From the NCBI RefSeq assembly GCF_029948125.1, contig NZ_JASAMB010000022.1:79709-143708 (forward strand): a stretch of DNA of 64,000 nucleotides, written 5' to 3'. A model generated the notes under the pieces. It was given only the letters and a program-made list of their open reading frames with translations, ran no database searches and was not told the DNA's origin. Each line of letters begins with the position of its first letter. The stretch's first letter is position 1. A program made the translations under genes and the position numbers. This DNA is from Catellatospora sp. KI3 (GTDB lineage Bacteria; Actinomycetota; Actinomycetes; Mycobacteriales; Micromonosporaceae). Below, piece after piece: positions 62,882 to 64,000 of the stretch.

Positions 62882-63568
62882 ATGGCCCAACCCGCTCCGA
62901 TCCCGCGCCTGCGCCGATCGACCCTGGGCGACGACGTCTACGAGACCATGACCGCACTGATCATGGAGCACACCCTCGCGCCGGGCGACCGCATCAACAT
63001 CGACGCGCTCGCCCGGCAGCTGGAGGTGTCGGCGACCCCGGTCCGGGAAGCGCTGGCCCGGCTCGAGTCCGACGGCCTGGTCCGCAAGCGCGCGCTCGCC
63101 GGGTACACGGTGTCGCCGCTGCTGACCAGGCAGGAGTTCATGGACATGTTCGACATGCGCATCCTGCTGGAGTCGGCCGCCGCCCGCTGGGCCGCGCAGC
63201 GGGCCGACGCCGCCGCCCGGGACCGGATCGTCGCCGACGCGGCACCCGAGGCCGCCCCGGCCGCACCGGACTCCGACGCGTGGCGGGCGCACGCCGCGTT
63301 CACCAAACTGGACGCGGCGTTCCACGACCTGATCGCGCACGCGGCGGGGAACACGCTGCTGCGGGACGGGATCGTCCGGCTGCACGCCCACCTGCACCTG
63401 CACCGGCTGTTCTTCCCGTACGCCCAGGCGGGCACCACGGCGGGGGAGCACCGCCGGATCGCCGGGGCCATCGCGGCCGGGGACGCGGACGGGGCGGAGA
63501 CGGCGATGCGCGACCACCTCACCCTGGCCCGCGAACGCCACCTGGCCGGCTTCGACCGCACCCACTGA
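62882..63568 (+). CDS. GntR-family regulator with FCD domain
   Basis: 228 residues. The N-terminal winged helix is DDVYETMTALIMEHTLAPGDRINIDALARQLEVSATPVREALARLESDGLVRKRALAGYTVSPL, the FadR-type form. The all-helical FCD effector domain follows (FMDMFDMRILLESAAARWAAQ, FTKLDAAFHDLIAHAAGNTLL, EHRRIAGAIAAGDADGAETAMRDHLTLARERH) with the metal-binding Asp and His residues. It probably represses the sugar operon, released by a sugar acid. The ATG at 62882 is preferred because of the TAGGAT box 7 nt upstream; an in-frame ATG at 62858 is possible. Confidence 0.9.
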   Translation: MAQPAPIPRLRRSTLGDDVYETMTALIMEHTLAPGDRINIDALARQLEVSATPVREALARLESDGLVRKRALAGYTVSPLLTRQEFMDMFDMRILLESAAARWAAQRADAAARDRIVADAAPEAAPAAPDSDAWRAHAAFTKLDAAFHDLIAHAAGNTLLRDGIVRLHAHLHLHRLFFPYAQAGTTAGEHRRIAGAIAAGDADGAETAMRDHLTLARERHLAGFDRTH

Positions 63569-63687
63569 CCCGCCGGCCCGACCTGGAACCGGAGATACCG
63601 AACACTCACCCCTGCCGCCCCCACTCGCCGCCCCGCCCGCGCGCCGCCCGCCGCCCCGCCCCGCCGCCCCGCCGCCCGTCTTGAATA

Positions 63688-63746
63688 GACGTTGGCCTAT
63701 TACGTGGAAGATGATCTCGAAAAATCCGCCGTGATAGGCCAGCGTC
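63688..63746. repeat. Imperfect inverted repeat downstream of the GntR gene
   Basis: 17-bp arms GACGTTGGCCTATTACG (63688-63704) and the near complement at 63730-63746 (two mismatches), loop 25 nt. It lies in the gene-free end of the window (63569-64000), after a C-rich tract at about 63600-63680. Confidence 0.6.
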
Positions 63747-63814
63747 AATGTATGGCGGGGTGTGGTGGGCCGGAATGCAGCCATCGGAGCTGGTGTGTGA
63801 GTTGTCCGGGTGGG

Positions 63815-64000
63815 AGATCGGCGTCTGCGGTCCGAACGCGGGGCTGGACGGCGCGAAATGACCGCAACTCGTGATCTCGCTGAGGAGATCACGAGTTGCG
63901 GTCCGACGGCGTGGATGGGCGGCGCGAAATGACCGCAACCAGTGATCTCGCTGAGGAGATCACAGGCTGCGGTCCGATGGTGGGGATGGGCGGCGCGGAA
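63815..64000. repeat. Tandem array of palindromic units, running off the window
   Basis: Two full units spaced by 71 bp: perfect 19-bp arms at 63860-63878 and 63885-63903, and 63931-63949 with 63956-63974 (two mismatches). Both have the loop GCTGAG and are separated by GATGGGCGGCGCGAAAT. A partial earlier unit (right arm near 63812-63838, GTCTGCGGTCCGA) and the start of another unit at the last ten bases show that the array is longer. Confidence 0.85.

Noticed and set aside
63692..63874. 60-codon reading frame downstream of the GntR gene
   Set aside because: It overlaps an inverted repeat, has no ribosome site and atypical composition.
63815..64000. CRISPR array
   Set aside because: Units are near-identical over their whole 71 bp, with no unique spacers of constant size between short identical repeats, and there are no cas genes.

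Overview
The window is high-GC DNA with dense, often overlapping genes and frequent GTG starts. Many genes look leaderless, with a TANNNT box 6-7 nt before the start codon. Together with ECF-type sigma, XRE, two-component and lipoprotein genes and abundant GC-rich hairpins, this points to an actinobacterium, most likely of the Micromonosporaceae. That assignment is inferred from style and protein resemblance, not from a marker gene. No tRNA, rRNA, CRISPR array, transposase or phage gene was recognised.

Left part (1-25 kb) is mostly housekeeping and small genes: an MBL-fold hydrolase, a secreted GH3 glycosidase, an APH-fold kinase, a methyltransferase, a DinB protein, a DUF4231 protein, MsrB, separate LigD-type polymerase and ligase genes (bacterial NHEJ), a DUF433/DUF5615 toxin-antitoxin-like pair, a TAP-family exported peptidase, a two-component system divergent from an asparagine synthetase, an XRE/TPR regulator, a P-loop kinase and an AlkA-like DNA glycosylase. 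The spaces between genes carry several families of long inverted repeats, some present in two or three dispersed copies.

25.4-31.8 kb holds a minus-strand operon herA - sbcD(mre11) - sbcC(rad50) - nurA. This is the gene content and order of the archaeal DNA-end-resection operon. It is followed (33-34 kb) by an ECF sigma factor with a membrane partner.

33.8-43.2 kb: a ThuA-domain secreted protein is divergent from a seven-gene, translationally coupled operon. The operon encodes an inositol-phosphate-synthase-like enzyme, a UbiA prenyltransferase (EboC), a TIM-barrel/EboA fusion, a TatD hydrolase, EboE, an alkaline-phosphatase-superfamily phosphodiesterase and a polyprenyl diphosphate synthase. 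It is an actinobacterial version of the ebo cluster and may make a prenylated cyclitol-type metabolite. Its last gene carries an in-frame palindromic repeat element, a second copy of which lies 3.9 kb downstream.

43.3-63.6 kb is a secreted-glycan and sugar-uptake region: a GH95-like hydrolase, two PQQ-type sugar dehydrogenases, a ThuA-DUF1080 protein and a GH99-like protein. These share C-terminal fascin-like beta-trefoil or F5/8C modules. A ribose-type ABC transporter operon with an L-fuconate-dehydratase-like enzyme follows, then a GntR/FCD regulator. A palindromic operator candidate (ATCCTATAGGAT core) sits before the GH95-like gene and the ABC operon, and a variant lies between the ThuA gene and the ebo-like operon. 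It suggests one regulon controlled by the GntR protein. The window ends in tandem palindromic repeats.
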